From Pseudonocardia sp. EC080619-01 (lineage in GTDB: Bacteria > Actinomycetota > Actinomycetes > Mycobacteriales > Pseudonocardiaceae): a stretch of 64,000 nt of DNA. Of this stretch, positions 16,626 to 26,282 are shown piece by piece; positions within the stretch are counted from its first letter, which is position 1; every line of letters starts with the position of its first letter. The notes beneath the pieces were generated by a model, which saw nothing but the letters and a program-made list of their open reading frames with translations, was not told where the DNA came from and did not search any database. The stretch is taken from the NCBI RefSeq assembly GCF_001420995.1, contig NZ_CP012185.1, positions 310,001 to 374,000 of the forward strand, given 5' to 3'. Made by a program: the position numbers and the translations under genes.

Positions 16626-17761
16626 GGGGCGGCCTCGGCGAGCGCGGTGGCCGGTGCGGGCTGGCCTGCGGGGCCGGCGATGTGGCGGACGTGGGTGATC
16701 TCGGCGGCCCAGTCCGACAGCGGCTGCAGCACGACACCGGTGGAGGAGTCGTAGGCGTTGACCACCAGGCCCTGGCCGACATACATCCCCACGTGGCGGG
16801 GGTTGTCCGGGGAGCCGAGCGAGCCGGGGATGAACACCAGATCGCCGGGGGCGATGTTCGCCGGGCTGGCCGGGGTGCCGGCGTTCTTCTGGTTGACTGT
16901 CCCGGCAGGGATCGGGACCCCTGCTGAGGCCCAGGCGGCGAGCATGAGCCCGGAGCAGTCGAACCCGTCGGGGCCCTTCGCACCCCAGACATACGGTTTG
17001 CCGAGCTGAGCCAGGGCATAGGTGACCGCGGCCCGCTGCGCCGGATCGGTGGGCGGAGTGAACCCCGGCGGCAACTGCTTGGGGTCGATGTTCGACGGAG
17101 CCAGAGGCACTCCGGCCCCGCCCTGGTCAGGGCAGGCGAACACCGACGACGCCAGCTGCACGTTCGGACCACCGGGCACGGCCGGGGCGGGGACGGGGTT
17201 GTCGGGTCCGACCCAGAACTGCTCGACCAGCGCTGCGGCCGGTGCCTCCTCGGGGGCGTAGCGGTCGGGAAACGCCGAGCGCTGCACCGCCTGGGCCGCC
17301 TCGCCCGGTGCCATGGTCGCCCAGCCCGGGAGCTCGATGAGACGGTCGAGGAAGGTGTCGGTGGCCCCGACCGGGTTGAGCACCTGCGCTGGTGTGTCCC
17401 AGCCCTGGGAGGGGCGTTGTTGGTAGAGGCCGAGGGAGTCGCGGTCGCCGTAGCCGACGTTGACCAGCCGTGATTCCACGATGGTCGTGGAGATCGCGAT
17501 GACCGCCGCTCGGCGGGGGAGTTGGCGTTCGACGACGCGGTTGACGATGGTGGCGGCGTTCTCGGTCTGCTCGGCGTTCCAGTCGGTACCGCCGATCGAC
17601 TGCGATCCGCCGCCGATGCCGCCGTCCCCGCCACAGCCCCCGGCCAGGGGGCCGTCGGTGACGGCGGAGAACATGGCGATGCCCATGCTGAGTACCGCGG
17701 CCAGGAACGTCATCACCACCGCCGCTGCCGCGACGACGACGGTGCCCTTCTGCTGGTCCAC
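16622..17761 (-). CDS. Cell-wall hydrolase: lysozyme-like domain plus NlpC/P60 peptidase
   Basis: The 379-residue protein has an N-terminal membrane anchor (VVVAAAAVVMTFLAAVL). A transglycosylase-like region follows with a candidate catalytic Glu in IVESRLVNVGYGDRDSLGLY. The C-terminal NlpC/P60 domain has the Cys in YVWGAKGPDGFDCSGL (~269) and the His in HVGMYVGQG (~323). Such proteins (VirB1 analogues) open peptidoglycan locally for the conjugation channel. It follows the VirB4-like gene by 8 bases in the same operon. Confidence 0.88.
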   Translation of the reverse strand: MDQQKGTVVVAAAAVVMTFLAAVLSMGIAMFSAVTDGPLAGGCGGDGGIGGGSQSIGGTDWNAEQTENAATIVNRVVERQLPRRAAVIAISTTIVESRLVNVGYGDRDSLGLYQQRPSQGWDTPAQVLNPVGATDTFLDRLIELPGWATMAPGEAAQAVQRSAFPDRYAPEEAPAAALVEQFWVGPDNPVPAPAVPGGPNVQLASSVFACPDQGGAGVPLAPSNIDPKQLPPGFTPPTDPAQRAAVTYALAQLGKPYVWGAKGPDGFDCSGLMLAAWASAGVPIPAGTVNQKNAGTPASPANIAPGDLVFIPGSLGSPDNPRHVGMYVGQGLVVNAYDSSTGVVLQPLSDWAAEITHVRHIAGPAGQPAPATALAEAAP

Positions 17762-17769
17762 GGCTCAAG

Positions 17770-19485
17770 TCACCGGTGGGCGGCCGCGCCGTTGCGCCGC
17801 GCCGGGCCGGTGGCCTCGGCCAGCGCTGCCTCGGACTCCACCGCGGCCGCAGCGGACCCGGCGAGCTCGGGGACCGAGGCAAGGCGTCGGCTCGTTCCAC
17901 TGGTGGCCGGGTGCGGGGCCTCGTCGGGGCCGCGGAGTCCGGCGTTGGTGTCGAAGATGGCGCGCTCGGTGGCGGAGAGCACGGTCTGGATCTTCATCCC
18001 GGGTGCGTTCTCCATCTTCCACAGCGCGCGGCCTGGCCCTTCCATCGCCCAGCCGGTGATCACCGCCTGTTCGCGTTCGGACAGGCCGAGTTCTTCGGCG
18101 AGCTCGTCGCCGACGCGGGTGGACTGGCCGAGCAGGATCCGCGAGGAGCACAGCGCGAGGAGGTCCTTGGCGATGGAGACCTCCTGGGAGCCGGCGGCGC
18201 CGACGGAGAGCAGGTCGGAGGGCTTGTGCATGACCAGGAGCTGGATCTTGCGTTCCGCGCGGGACAGGCGCAGGTCGGAGTCGACGGCCTGGACCGCGCG
18301 CAGGCCCAGGCGCATCTGGCGCCAGACCTCGTCTCGCACGACGATGCGCACGTCGCCGTCGTCTTGGAGGTCGGTGATCATCGACGACCAGGACCCGAGG
18401 CAGGTCAGCGCCACTGCGATCGCCTGGTCCCCACGCGAGCGCAGCAGCGACAGGTCCATCGACTGGACCGGCGCGTCCCAGTCGAGGTCGAAGTTGGTGG
18501 GCTCGTCGAACAGGCCACTCAGGGGACCGACGACCAGGTTCGAGAGGGCGTCGGTGATCTGGCGGGTGTGATCGACGAACTGCCGGTGGGAGGCAAACCG
18601 CGTGGCCTGCCACAGGTCGTCGTCGGGATCGGCGAGCTGGGCCACGACCTGCGGGATGGTGATCGGCCGCAGCTCGGAGTAGCCGTCGGCGGCGCCGACC
18701 AGGCGGCGCAGGACGGTGGAGATCACCAGCTCATCGGTCACCGTCGGCGGGTAGCCCTGGGCCTCGGCCAGGGCGGTGAGTAGCCGGGTCCAGCGGGCCA
18801 GGATCCCGGTGAGCTCCTCGTTCTGGCGCTCGGCGCCCCAGGTGCTCCAGCGGGCGCGCAGCGGGCCCAGGTCGAGGGCGTTGAGCCGGTGCGGGCTGCC
18901 CCGGCCGAGCGCGATCGGGGTGATGCCCAGTGAGCGCAGCAGCGGCGTGTACTCGCCCTTCACATCGCCGGAGATCAGGGAGCGGACGCCGAAGAGCATC
19001 ATCCGCAGCATCAGCGCCACGACCGTGCTCGACTTCCCGCGGCCGGGTTCACCGAACACCACCAGGTTCGGGTTGGTGACCATCCCGCGCAGCACCCACT
19101 CGGTGGGGTGGACGTAGAACGCGCCGCCGGACTGGGTGTCGTAGCCCAGCCGCGCCCCGATCGCGGGGACGCCGTTGGAGGCCAGCAGCGGGAACAGCCC
19201 GCCGACCTCGGCGGTGGTGGCCTTGTAGACCGGCGCCCGGCGGGCGGCATCGACCGCGGCCCAGCCGCGGCCGGGTTCGCGGGGGCCTTGGCGGGGTGCG
19301 GTGGCCTGGTTGACCCGCTTCCTCGCCCGGCCTCGCGGGGCCGCGTCGGTCGGGTCGGGTTTCGGGACGGGAGTGTTGGTGGGGATGCCGTCGAGGTCGG
19401 TGAACTGCGACAGCAGCTGACTGGTGCTGCGGGGCTCGGCGCGGCGGCGCCGTGAGGCACCGAAGGGGCTGAACAGTCGGCTCAT
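17770..19485 (-). CDS. VirB4-like conjugation ATPase
   Basis: The 571-residue cytoplasmic ATPase has Walker A GEPGRGKSST (~147-154) and a C-terminal core including RIVVRDEVWRQMRLGLRAVQ (Walker B region) and KIQLLVMHKPSDLL. This matches the C-terminal half of VirB4/TraC proteins. The N-terminal half usually present in VirB4 is apparently supplied by the separate SCO6880-type protein encoded just upstream, with which it overlaps by four bases. It energises type IV secretion assembly and DNA transfer. Confidence 0.88.
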   Translation of the reverse strand: MSRLFSPFGASRRRRAEPRSTSQLLSQFTDLDGIPTNTPVPKPDPTDAAPRGRARKRVNQATAPRQGPREPGRGWAAVDAARRAPVYKATTAEVGGLFPLLASNGVPAIGARLGYDTQSGGAFYVHPTEWVLRGMVTNPNLVVFGEPGRGKSSTVVALMLRMMLFGVRSLISGDVKGEYTPLLRSLGITPIALGRGSPHRLNALDLGPLRARWSTWGAERQNEELTGILARWTRLLTALAEAQGYPPTVTDELVISTVLRRLVGAADGYSELRPITIPQVVAQLADPDDDLWQATRFASHRQFVDHTRQITDALSNLVVGPLSGLFDEPTNFDLDWDAPVQSMDLSLLRSRGDQAIAVALTCLGSWSSMITDLQDDGDVRIVVRDEVWRQMRLGLRAVQAVDSDLRLSRAERKIQLLVMHKPSDLLSVGAAGSQEVSIAKDLLALCSSRILLGQSTRVGDELAEELGLSEREQAVITGWAMEGPGRALWKMENAPGMKIQTVLSATERAIFDTNAGLRGPDEAPHPATSGTSRRLASVPELAGSAAAAVESEAALAEATGPARRNGAAAHR

Positions 19486-21011
19486 GAGTCGAAGGCCCTC
19501 TTCTCCCGCGGCAGCCCGATCCCGACCGGCAGGGCGGCAGCGACGAACGCGGAGTCCTGGGCGAGTTCGAGGCGCAGCAGGTGGAACCGGCCTGACGCGT
19601 CGTTTTCCAGGCGGGCGGCGTGGTCTTCGACGTTCCAGTCCGCGGGCACGGTGATGGCCGAGGCGACGGTGAACCGGACGACGGCGTGTCCGGCGGCGAC
19701 GGCGGCTTCCTGATCGCGGGCCCCGCGCTGGCGCCGCGAGTCGATCGCGGTGGTGTTGAACCCGCGCTGCGCCTTCGCCTCGACCAGGACGTTGTTGCGG
19801 AACCGATCCGACTTCACGACCCGCGCGCCGGCGGCGGCGGAGAGGATCTCGTAGTGGATCTGCAGCGTGCGCCGCTCCCCAGCAGTCCGAACCGCGAGCA
19901 GCGGGCCCAGGGAGCCGAAGATCGTCCCGGACTCGGGTGGCTGCACGGCGTAGGCGACCGAGGAGTAGCCGTCGTGGTGATACGCCCGCGCGGCCGGTGT
20001 CGGGGCGAGGGCGGGCCCGGCCTGGGAGATCGGGAGCCCGACGGTGCCGTCGGGGTCCGGGCTGGTCAGGTGCCGGAACGACAGCCCGGCTGCGGCGGCG
20101 GGGTTGAACCCGGTCTTGATCGCCTCCGCCACCCCGGTGGAAGACAGCCAGGTCACCGACTGCACCCCCAGCCCACGCAACCCGTCAGCGACGCCCTCGA
20201 GAAGCCGGTACAGCGCATACGCCCGTCCCGCGATCCCGCCACCGGCGGCCTTCGCCGGGCGGCGCAGCGCCTCCTCGGTGCCCGACACGGTCACGAACAA
20301 CTCGGTTCGCACGGACACGGAGGCGACGTCGCGGTCGATCTCCGCGGTCACCTGCCGCGCCAAGGCCGGGGCATCGGGGCGTTGGTGGCGCTCGCGCCAC
20401 ACCGTGTACTCGGTGCCGTCGTCCGGGACGGTGCGCACCAGCAGCGAGACTCGGTCGACGACCTCGCGGTGCCCGAGGCCGACCAGCATTGAGCCGAGGC
20501 GGGAGGCGAGGCGTTCGCAGTCGTCGTCGGAGAGCATCCCGACCCCGGAGTGGGTGAGTTTGGCGGTGGCGCCCCAGCGGCCTTCGGCGGTGTCGTGGAT
20601 CAGGCAGATCCGCGAGCCGTGGAACTCCGGGCCGTCGGGGAACTCCAGGCGGGCCAGGACGCCGGGGAGGTCGGGTTCGGTGCGGTCACCGGCCAGGCCG
20701 GCGGCGGCGCGGGACTGCCAGGGTGACCAGCGCATGAGGACTCCTGTCTGGAACATGACCAGGTCGGCCAGCCACCGGAAGGCGGGGCGGCCGTGGATCG
20801 GGATGAGGATCAGCACGGCGACGATCGCGGCGAACACCGCCCACGACAGGGCGGCCGACCACTGGTTGCGTGACATCGCGATCAGCGCGGGGGCGCAGAC
20901 TCCGATCAGCAGGAACGCCTGGACCGGTGTCATCCCGGCGATCCAGCCGATGCCTTCCTTGTGGTTGAGGCCCCGATACACCCGTGGGCCGGGGGAGGAG
21001 GTGGTGGTCAT
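19482..21011 (-). CDS. SCO6880-family type IV secretion protein
   Basis: The 509-residue protein has two N-terminal membrane segments (about 30-48 and 53-72, PVQAFLLIGVCAPALIAMS and WAVFAAIVAVLILIPI) in a PrgI/VirB3-like arrangement. A long soluble part resembling the N-terminal domain of VirB4 follows. SCO6880 proteins are regularly encoded next to the VirB4-type ATPase in actinobacterial conjugation clusters, as here (four-base overlap). It probably anchors the ATPase to the membrane. Confidence 0.82.
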   Translation of the reverse strand: MTTTSSPGPRVYRGLNHKEGIGWIAGMTPVQAFLLIGVCAPALIAMSRNQWSAALSWAVFAAIVAVLILIPIHGRPAFRWLADLVMFQTGVLMRWSPWQSRAAAGLAGDRTEPDLPGVLARLEFPDGPEFHGSRICLIHDTAEGRWGATAKLTHSGVGMLSDDDCERLASRLGSMLVGLGHREVVDRVSLLVRTVPDDGTEYTVWRERHQRPDAPALARQVTAEIDRDVASVSVRTELFVTVSGTEEALRRPAKAAGGGIAGRAYALYRLLEGVADGLRGLGVQSVTWLSSTGVAEAIKTGFNPAAAAGLSFRHLTSPDPDGTVGLPISQAGPALAPTPAARAYHHDGYSSVAYAVQPPESGTIFGSLGPLLAVRTAGERRTLQIHYEILSAAAGARVVKSDRFRNNVLVEAKAQRGFNTTAIDSRRQRGARDQEAAVAAGHAVVRFTVASAITVPADWNVEDHAARLENDASGRFHLLRLELAQDSAFVAAALPVGIGLPREKRAFDS

Positions 21012-21084
21012 CGGAGATCACCTCCGGGCTGTGTGAGGGCACGGGTAGTCGTAGTCGTCGTGCCGACGACGACGTTGGTAGGCA

Positions 21085-22851
21085 TCAGCGGTCGTCCTCT
21101 CGGTCGGAGCCGGGCTGGGCCGGACGCTCGAGTTGGGGGGCCGGCGCAGTGGTGGTGGCCCCGGCCGTGCCGGCGTTGCCCGGAGGGGGCTCAGGAGGGT
21201 CCTGCGGCCCACCGCCACCGCCGGGTGGGCCGGAATCGGGCGGGCCCGGATCGACCGGTGGCGGCTCCGGACCATCACCACCGCTACCGGATTCGCCTGG
21301 GCCGCTGTCGTCGCCCGAGCTCTGGGCGATCCGGTTCGACGTCGCGCTGTAGGCGCCACCGGCAGCGGAGCTGATCTGCCCTCCGCTCGCCCCGCCGGCG
21401 GGCGCGGGTCCGGGGTGGCCGATGCCGGTCTGGGCCATCTGCGAGGACCCGTAGCCCCCCGCCGCCTGTCCGGCGGCCTTGGTGGCCAGGTAGCCGCCGA
21501 CCACTGCCGCGGCGACCGCACCACCGGCCACCCCGGCACCAGCAGCAGCCGCTCCACCACTGGCAGCGCCGCCACCAGCAGCCGCGCCGCCACCAGCCCC
21601 ACCCCCCGCAGCAGCACCCGCACCCGCGCCTGCACCGGCTCCTGCGCCGCTGGAGGCGCCTCCGGTCGCGGCGGTGCTGCCGCCGAGCTCCCCGCCCGCG
21701 GCACCACTGCTGGAGCCGCCGCCGCCGCCGACGTCGTAGGCCTTCTGCGTGGCCCGCGCGTTGTTGATCATCTCGCTGGTGCCGTTGTCACCACCCGGCT
21801 CACCCGAGGAACGTGATCCACCGGCGGAGCGCACGGCCATCCCGGCCCCGGTGCCGGGGTCGACGAAGGCCAGTAGCCGGTAGAACACCATCGGGCAGAA
21901 CAGGCTGATCAACAGCACCGCGGTGCCGGCCAGCAGCCCGGCCACACCCTCGGTGCGGGACATGATGTTGACCCCGATCACCACCACCAGGGCGAGTGCG
22001 GGTTTCATCAGCACCGCGGCCAGCAGCCAGCGCACCACTCGCCAGAACATCGACGCCGTGGAGTCGGAGATCAGGCAGGCTGCGGCGATGGGGATGGTCG
22101 CGATCAGCACCATGATCGCTGCCGCGCGGAAGATCATGGCCAGGGCGAAGCCGATCGCGGCCGGGATGACCCCGAACAGGGCGGCGATGCCCAGGATCAT
22201 CGACCGGACCCCGTCCTCGGCATCGGCACCCAGGTCGGGGTTATCGCCGAACCGGTCGGCGACGGCGGGGTTGTCCAGGATCGCGGTGAAGCTGCCCTGC
22301 TCACCCAGGTTGGACAGAAACAGGGTGGTGAGCCCGTCCGCGCCGGTCAGCAGCACCGCGACGGCGCCGGTGGTCACTGCGAGGGCGATCCCGAACTGGA
22401 CCGGGCCGGTGACCGCGCGGAACATGCCCCGCCCGCCGCGCACGGCGACCGAAGCGAGTTGGTAGAAGAACAACCCCAGTGCGATCAGGGCGGCCAGCCA
22501 GATCATCGTCGACCACAACGAGCCCAGATCCACCGCACTTTCGGCGCCTTCCGGCGGTGCCGGTGGGGGAGTGGCCCCGCTGATGGGGTCGGGGTTGTCG
22601 GCGTCGTTGCCGGTGATCGCGCCCGGTTCGACCCGCGAGACGGTGTCGGCGATGTCGAAGCCGCCCTTGAGCAGCCAGATCGCCGAGTCCCACACCGCCT
22701 GCATCGCGGAGCTGAACGCCGACTCGGCGATGGATCCGGCGAAGTCGCCGATCAGGCTGCCGCCGTCTCCGCCCCCGCCCCCGCCCCCGCCGGGTGGTGG
22801 AGCGGGGTCCTGGGCAGGCAGGTACCAGCTGGAAGCGAGAAGGCTGGTCAT
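21085..22851 (-). CDS. VirB6/TrbL-like polytopic membrane protein with a Gly/Ala-rich tail
   Basis: The 588-residue product begins MTSLLASSWYLPAQDPAP. Hydrophobic helices follow between about residues 95 and 300 (MIWLAALIALGLFFYQLASV, IALAVTTGAVAVLLTGADG, IAALFGVIPAAIGFALAMIF, ALALVVVIGVNIM). The last 250 residues are Gly/Ala/Ser- and Pro-rich low complexity. This architecture fits the inner-membrane channel component (VirB6/TrbL) of type IV secretion. The start at 22851 overlaps the stop of the preceding gene (ATGA); the frame is open further upstream but only as overlap. Confidence 0.8.
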   Translation of the reverse strand: MTSLLASSWYLPAQDPAPPPGGGGGGGGDGGSLIGDFAGSIAESAFSSAMQAVWDSAIWLLKGGFDIADTVSRVEPGAITGNDADNPDPISGATPPPAPPEGAESAVDLGSLWSTMIWLAALIALGLFFYQLASVAVRGGRGMFRAVTGPVQFGIALAVTTGAVAVLLTGADGLTTLFLSNLGEQGSFTAILDNPAVADRFGDNPDLGADAEDGVRSMILGIAALFGVIPAAIGFALAMIFRAAAIMVLIATIPIAAACLISDSTASMFWRVVRWLLAAVLMKPALALVVVIGVNIMSRTEGVAGLLAGTAVLLISLFCPMVFYRLLAFVDPGTGAGMAVRSAGGSRSSGEPGGDNGTSEMINNARATQKAYDVGGGGGSSSGAAGGELGGSTAATGGASSGAGAGAGAGAGAAAGGGAGGGAAAGGGAASGGAAAAGAGVAGGAVAAAVVGGYLATKAAGQAAGGYGSSQMAQTGIGHPGPAPAGGASGGQISSAAGGAYSATSNRIAQSSGDDSGPGESGSGGDGPEPPPVDPGPPDSGPPGGGGGPQDPPEPPPGNAGTAGATTTAPAPQLERPAQPGSDREDDR

Positions 22852-23693
22852 CGGATGATGTCCCGGTAGCCGACCGAGACGGCTTCGTCGCTGCCCGGCC
22901 AGGTTGCCGGGGCGACCCAGGCGCGCGGGCCGGAGGCGACCAGCCACTGGTCGTCGACGCGGCGCATCGGTAGGCAGTTGCCCAGCCCGCCGGTGGCCAC
23001 GCGGCCCTTGTAGTCGGTGACGAGCTCCCCGAGTACACACGTCACGACGTAGTTGCCGTCGTCGGTGCTGCCCTTGACCAGCGCCGAAGTGGGAGTCCAG
23101 GTCACGGTGGCTTGGGTTGCGCCGGTGCGGGGCATGTTCGCCGCGCGCCGGAACGCGACCAGGTCTTGCGATGCCGGGGTCTGGGCCGCGGGTGCGGCCC
23201 CCGGCTCGGCCATGGAGTCGTAAGCCTGTGCCCAGACCTGTGGGTCCGCGCCGGTGAACCCGACCCGGGTCAGCTCGACCGCCTGGGCGATCGCACCCTG
23301 TTCGGTGTCGGGGAACCCGGTGGGCACCAGGACGCCGCTGACCTGCTCGGGCTGAGGCAGGGTGATCGGAGGGCCTGCGCTGCGTGTCGAGAGCGTGTGC
23401 GGCAGCGCGGCCTGGCCGGGCACCTCGAGCATCGGTGCGTGTGCCAGCGCAGCCTCAGCCTCCGGGCCGTTCCCGCCGCCGGCACCGCCGCCGCCCGCGC
23501 CAGGGCCGGTCGCGGCAGGCGGGCCCTGGTAGGTGGAACTGGGCTCGTCAGCGCTGAACATGCTGGTCAGCGACACGACCACGCCGACCAGCAGCGCCAG
23601 CACCAGTAGTGCGGCGCCGGCGAGGATCAGCAGCGCACGGCGCCGAGTGCCGCCGCCGGGTGTCCGGTCGGTGTTCATCAGGCGGGCCATCAC
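22848..23693 (-). CDS. Single-pass membrane protein of the transfer complex
   Basis: The 281-residue protein has a short basic cytoplasmic end, one membrane segment (ALLILAGAALLVLALLVGVV, ~20-42), a Gly/Pro linker and a soluble extracytoplasmic domain (VELTRVGFTGADPQVWAQAY, YVVTCVLGELVTDYKGRVAT). This layout matches VirB8/TcpC-like assembly factors, but the sequence is not diagnostic. Its ATG overlaps the stop of the preceding gene; later Met codons (residues 2 and 6) could also start it. Confidence 0.7.
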   Translation of the reverse strand: MMARLMNTDRTPGGGTRRRALLILAGAALLVLALLVGVVVSLTSMFSADEPSSTYQGPPAATGPGAGGGGAGGGNGPEAEAALAHAPMLEVPGQAALPHTLSTRSAGPPITLPQPEQVSGVLVPTGFPDTEQGAIAQAVELTRVGFTGADPQVWAQAYDSMAEPGAAPAAQTPASQDLVAFRRAANMPRTGATQATVTWTPTSALVKGSTDDGNYVVTCVLGELVTDYKGRVATGGLGNCLPMRRVDDQWLVASGPRAWVAPATWPGSDEAVSVGYRDIIR

Positions 23694-24010
23694 GCGGCGG
23701 AGGCGGCGAACTGGGAGACCAGGGTGTAGCCGAGGCCGAACAACACGGCCAGGGCGAGGCTGCCGACGATCATGCGGGCGCCGAGGCGCCCGGAGCCGTG
23801 GTGATCCCAGAGCCGTCCGGCGGTCGCGGCGACGATCCCGCCGAAGAACAGGCCGAGGATGCAGATCCCGGCGATCCAGCGCACGTAGCTCACGACGTTC
23901 TCGATCGCACCGGCACCGGGCGGGGCCTGCGGGCCGGGGTTCGGGATGTCCTGGGCAGGCAGCACGTGAACCTGGGCGAGTGAGTCGGCAAGGAGGTGGG
24001 GGACAGACAT
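23690..24010 (-). CDS. Small two-helix membrane protein (VirB2/TrbC-like candidate)
   Basis: The 106-residue protein has an N-terminal extracytoplasmic-looking region and two hydrophobic helices (IAGICILGLFFGGIVAATAG and GSLALAVLFGLGYTLVS). Size, topology and position just before the membrane components recall VirB2/TrbC pilin-type subunits, but there is no clear signal peptidase site. It is coupled to the next gene by a four-base overlap. Confidence 0.68.
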   Translation of the reverse strand: MSVPHLLADSLAQVHVLPAQDIPNPGPQAPPGAGAIENVVSYVRWIAGICILGLFFGGIVAATAGRLWDHHGSGRLGARMIVGSLALAVLFGLGYTLVSQFAASAA

Positions 24011-24060
24011 GGGGTGTGCCTCCGCAGGCGGTGGGGGTTGCTAGTCGGTGTTGGGCCTGG

Positions 24061-25086
24061 TCAGCGGCGTCGTGGGGAGGTGACCAGGCCCCATGAGGCG
24101 AGCAGGGGGCGTAGGGCGTCGACGGCGCGGTCGGGGCTGGGGGCGTCGGTGACTCCGGCGATCTCCCAGCTGCGTTCGTGGGGGACGAACAACGCCTCGT
24201 CGATCAGCGCCGCGACCCGCGGACCAGCCGCACCCGCGACACCGGCCGGCCACTTGCGGGCGCCGTTGACCACCAGCTGGAAGACCGGGGTGGCCACGCC
24301 GCACTGCACCCACGGCTCCAAGCGGGCGAGGAGCTGCTCGGCCTGACGCAGCGAGGGCCTCGTCGCACGCACAACGAGGATCGGGCGCTGCGACGGCAGG
24401 CCCCGCCGCAGCCAGCCCCCGGCGCCGTAGATCGGGGTGGCCGCCGCGCGCCAGCCACCGTGCCCGAGGTCGACCACCGTGGTGTGCAGCGGATCCGGTG
24501 CCGGATCGGGCAGCCAGTCCGGGGGGATCGGCACCATCCCCGGGGTGATCGCCGGGAGCGGGGTCTCCAGGCGGGCCACCAGGGCGTCGTCGCGCCAGCT
24601 GTAGCGCACCGACACATGCTCGTTGACCGGCCGCAGCCAGGGACCTTCCTGCGAGGACGCACAGGCCAGTCCGGAGCGGGCGGGGTCGTCGGCGTCGACG
24701 AGCAGCGCGCACCGCTGATCGGCCTGCAGCGCGTCGGTGATCGCGGCCGCTACGCAGGAGGCGCCGGCCCCGGCGGATCCGGCGAGTACCGGCACAAGGG
24801 CGCCGAACGCTGCCCAGGACACCGGGCGGGTGTCGGGGAACTCGAGCCGAGCCCGTTCCTGTGTCGTCTCGGCCGCAGCGCCGAGCTCCGCTGCCGTGTC
24901 AGCAGAGTCGGGGCCGTGCCCGCCCGCGGCGGCCGCGGAGGTGGCATCGACGATGGCCTCGTTGTCGACCGATCCCAGATGAGGGGCGTGCGAGCGTGCC
25001 GCGGCGCCGAGCCGGTGGTTGAGTTCGAACGGCGTGCGCGGCGTGCGGGGCGGTCCGGCACGGTCCTGCTGTTCGGCGGTGGTCAT
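24061..25086 (-). CDS. ParA/MinD-like protein with a degenerate P-loop
   Basis: The 341-residue soluble protein has a ParA-like fold pattern: a P-loop region PVLAGSAGAGASCVAAAI (no Lys-Thr as in an active Walker A), then LLVDADDPARSG and VVDLGHGG strands, and ILVVRATRPSLRQAEQLLAR. The missing catalytic Lys suggests it does not hydrolyse ATP normally and may act as a partner of the intact ParA-type protein at 37472-38755. It overlaps the protease gene by four bases. Confidence 0.7.
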   Translation of the reverse strand: MTTAEQQDRAGPPRTPRTPFELNHRLGAAARSHAPHLGSVDNEAIVDATSAAAAGGHGPDSADTAAELGAAAETTQERARLEFPDTRPVSWAAFGALVPVLAGSAGAGASCVAAAITDALQADQRCALLVDADDPARSGLACASSQEGPWLRPVNEHVSVRYSWRDDALVARLETPLPAITPGMVPIPPDWLPDPAPDPLHTTVVDLGHGGWRAAATPIYGAGGWLRRGLPSQRPILVVRATRPSLRQAEQLLARLEPWVQCGVATPVFQLVVNGARKWPAGVAGAAGPRVAALIDEALFVPHERSWEIAGVTDAPSPDRAVDALRPLLASWGLVTSPRRR

Positions 25087-26036
25087 CGGCTGCCTCCTCG
25101 TGGGGCGATCTGGGCAGTTCTCGCGTCTGGTGTGGCGGGAGTGGGTGGGGTGGTGATCTGGGAGGCGGAGTCGGCGGCGTCGTAGACCCCGCGCGCGACC
25201 GGCCCGAACCGGGGCGAGACGAGGGCGGTGTCATCTCCGCCGGAGACGACACCGACGACTTGTCCGCGACCGGTCGCGGCGTCGGGTCCGGTCAGCCAGG
25301 GGCCGCCGGAGGCGCCTTCGGTCATGTCGCACTCCAGGGCCAGGACCTCGCCCGGTGTCGGGGCGGTGGCGCGGGCGAACGGCTCGATAGCGGCGTTGCC
25401 GGTGCAGCCGCGCAGCGACTGTCCGTCGTAGGAGCCCAGCGAGGGGTAGCCGAGTGCGGCGACCTGCACGGTGTCGGGGGTCGACCATCGGATGCCCTGC
25501 GCACCCAGGGTCTGCTCGGGCAGCACTCCGTCGCGGGGGAGTAGGGAGACGAAGGCGAAGTCGGTGTCGGCGGCGACGTCCTCGATCGGGGAGTTGGTGT
25601 CCTGCCAGGCCGGGGGGACGTAGGCGGTGTCGACGGCCCAGCGGCCGTGGGGTTCCTCGCCGGCGGCGTAGCCGGGGATGAACGTCGCGCCGTCGACGCG
25701 CCAGCCGCCGTCGAGCCACACACAGTGCGCTGCGGTCGCGAGGAGCCGGCGGGATTTGGAGGCGACGACGGTGGCTGAGCACTGGTGGCGGCCGCCGTCG
25801 ACGACGAGCACCCCGACCGAGGAGGCGGAGAGGCCGCCGACGATCGGTCCGGCCTGCCCTCGCACCGGGGGCGGGTCCTGGAGCGGGGACCTCGGGTCGG
25901 CCGACCCCCACGGCACGACCGACCCGAGCCCCACCACCCGACCCCCTTGCGGGGCGCCGGAGGACCACAGCACGGCGGCCAGGGCCACGGACATCACCGC
26001 GGCCACTGACACCGTGCTCCACCTGGACATACGCAT
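25083..26036 (-). CDS. Secreted trypsin-like serine protease
   Basis: The N-terminus has a signal/anchor (VSVAAVMSVALAAVLWSSG). The catalytic triad is visible: His in LLATAAHCVW, Asp in ADTDFAFVSL and Ser in TEGASGGPWL. The 317-residue size suits an exported trypsin-like protease. In the transfer operon it directly follows the interrupted Rpf gene (stop at 26043, six bases upstream). It may process surface components of the conjugation apparatus, but its substrate is unknown. Confidence 0.85.
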   Translation of the reverse strand: MRMSRWSTVSVAAVMSVALAAVLWSSGAPQGGRVVGLGSVVPWGSADPRSPLQDPPPVRGQAGPIVGGLSASSVGVLVVDGGRHQCSATVVASKSRRLLATAAHCVWLDGGWRVDGATFIPGYAAGEEPHGRWAVDTAYVPPAWQDTNSPIEDVAADTDFAFVSLLPRDGVLPEQTLGAQGIRWSTPDTVQVAALGYPSLGSYDGQSLRGCTGNAAIEPFARATAPTPGEVLALECDMTEGASGGPWLTGPDAATGRGQVVGVVSGGDDTALVSPRFGPVARGVYDAADSASQITTPPTPATPDARTAQIAPRGGSR

Positions 26037-26042
26037 CGGAAA

Positions 26043-26204
26043 TCAGGCCAGGCCCAGCTTCTTGGTGCAGGCCGGCCACGCACCCCAGCCCTGCTCGGCC
26101 TGCACCTTCTCCGCGACCGCGATCTGCTCCTCACGGCTGGCCTCGTGCGCGTTGCCTTGCCCGCCGTAGGCCTGCCACGTAGCGGGCGAGAACTGCAGGC
26201 CACC
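26043..26204 (-). pseudogene. 3' piece of the interrupted Rpf-domain gene
   Basis: It encodes the last 52 residues of a resuscitation-promoting-factor-type domain (GLQFSPATWQAYGGQG, then EEQIAVAEKVQAEQGWGAWP) plus stop. There is no start; the frame continues upstream only into inserted DNA. Joined to 29659-29706 and 33852-36137 it gives a continuous frame. The protease gene follows 6 bases later, so this is the native operon context. Confidence 0.88.
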
Positions 26205-26282
26205 TTTTATCTGGACACCTGACTTCTGACCGCGGTGTCTCTGCAGGTCAGAGACTTGTGGTTTGTGATCTAGTGCCGGGCC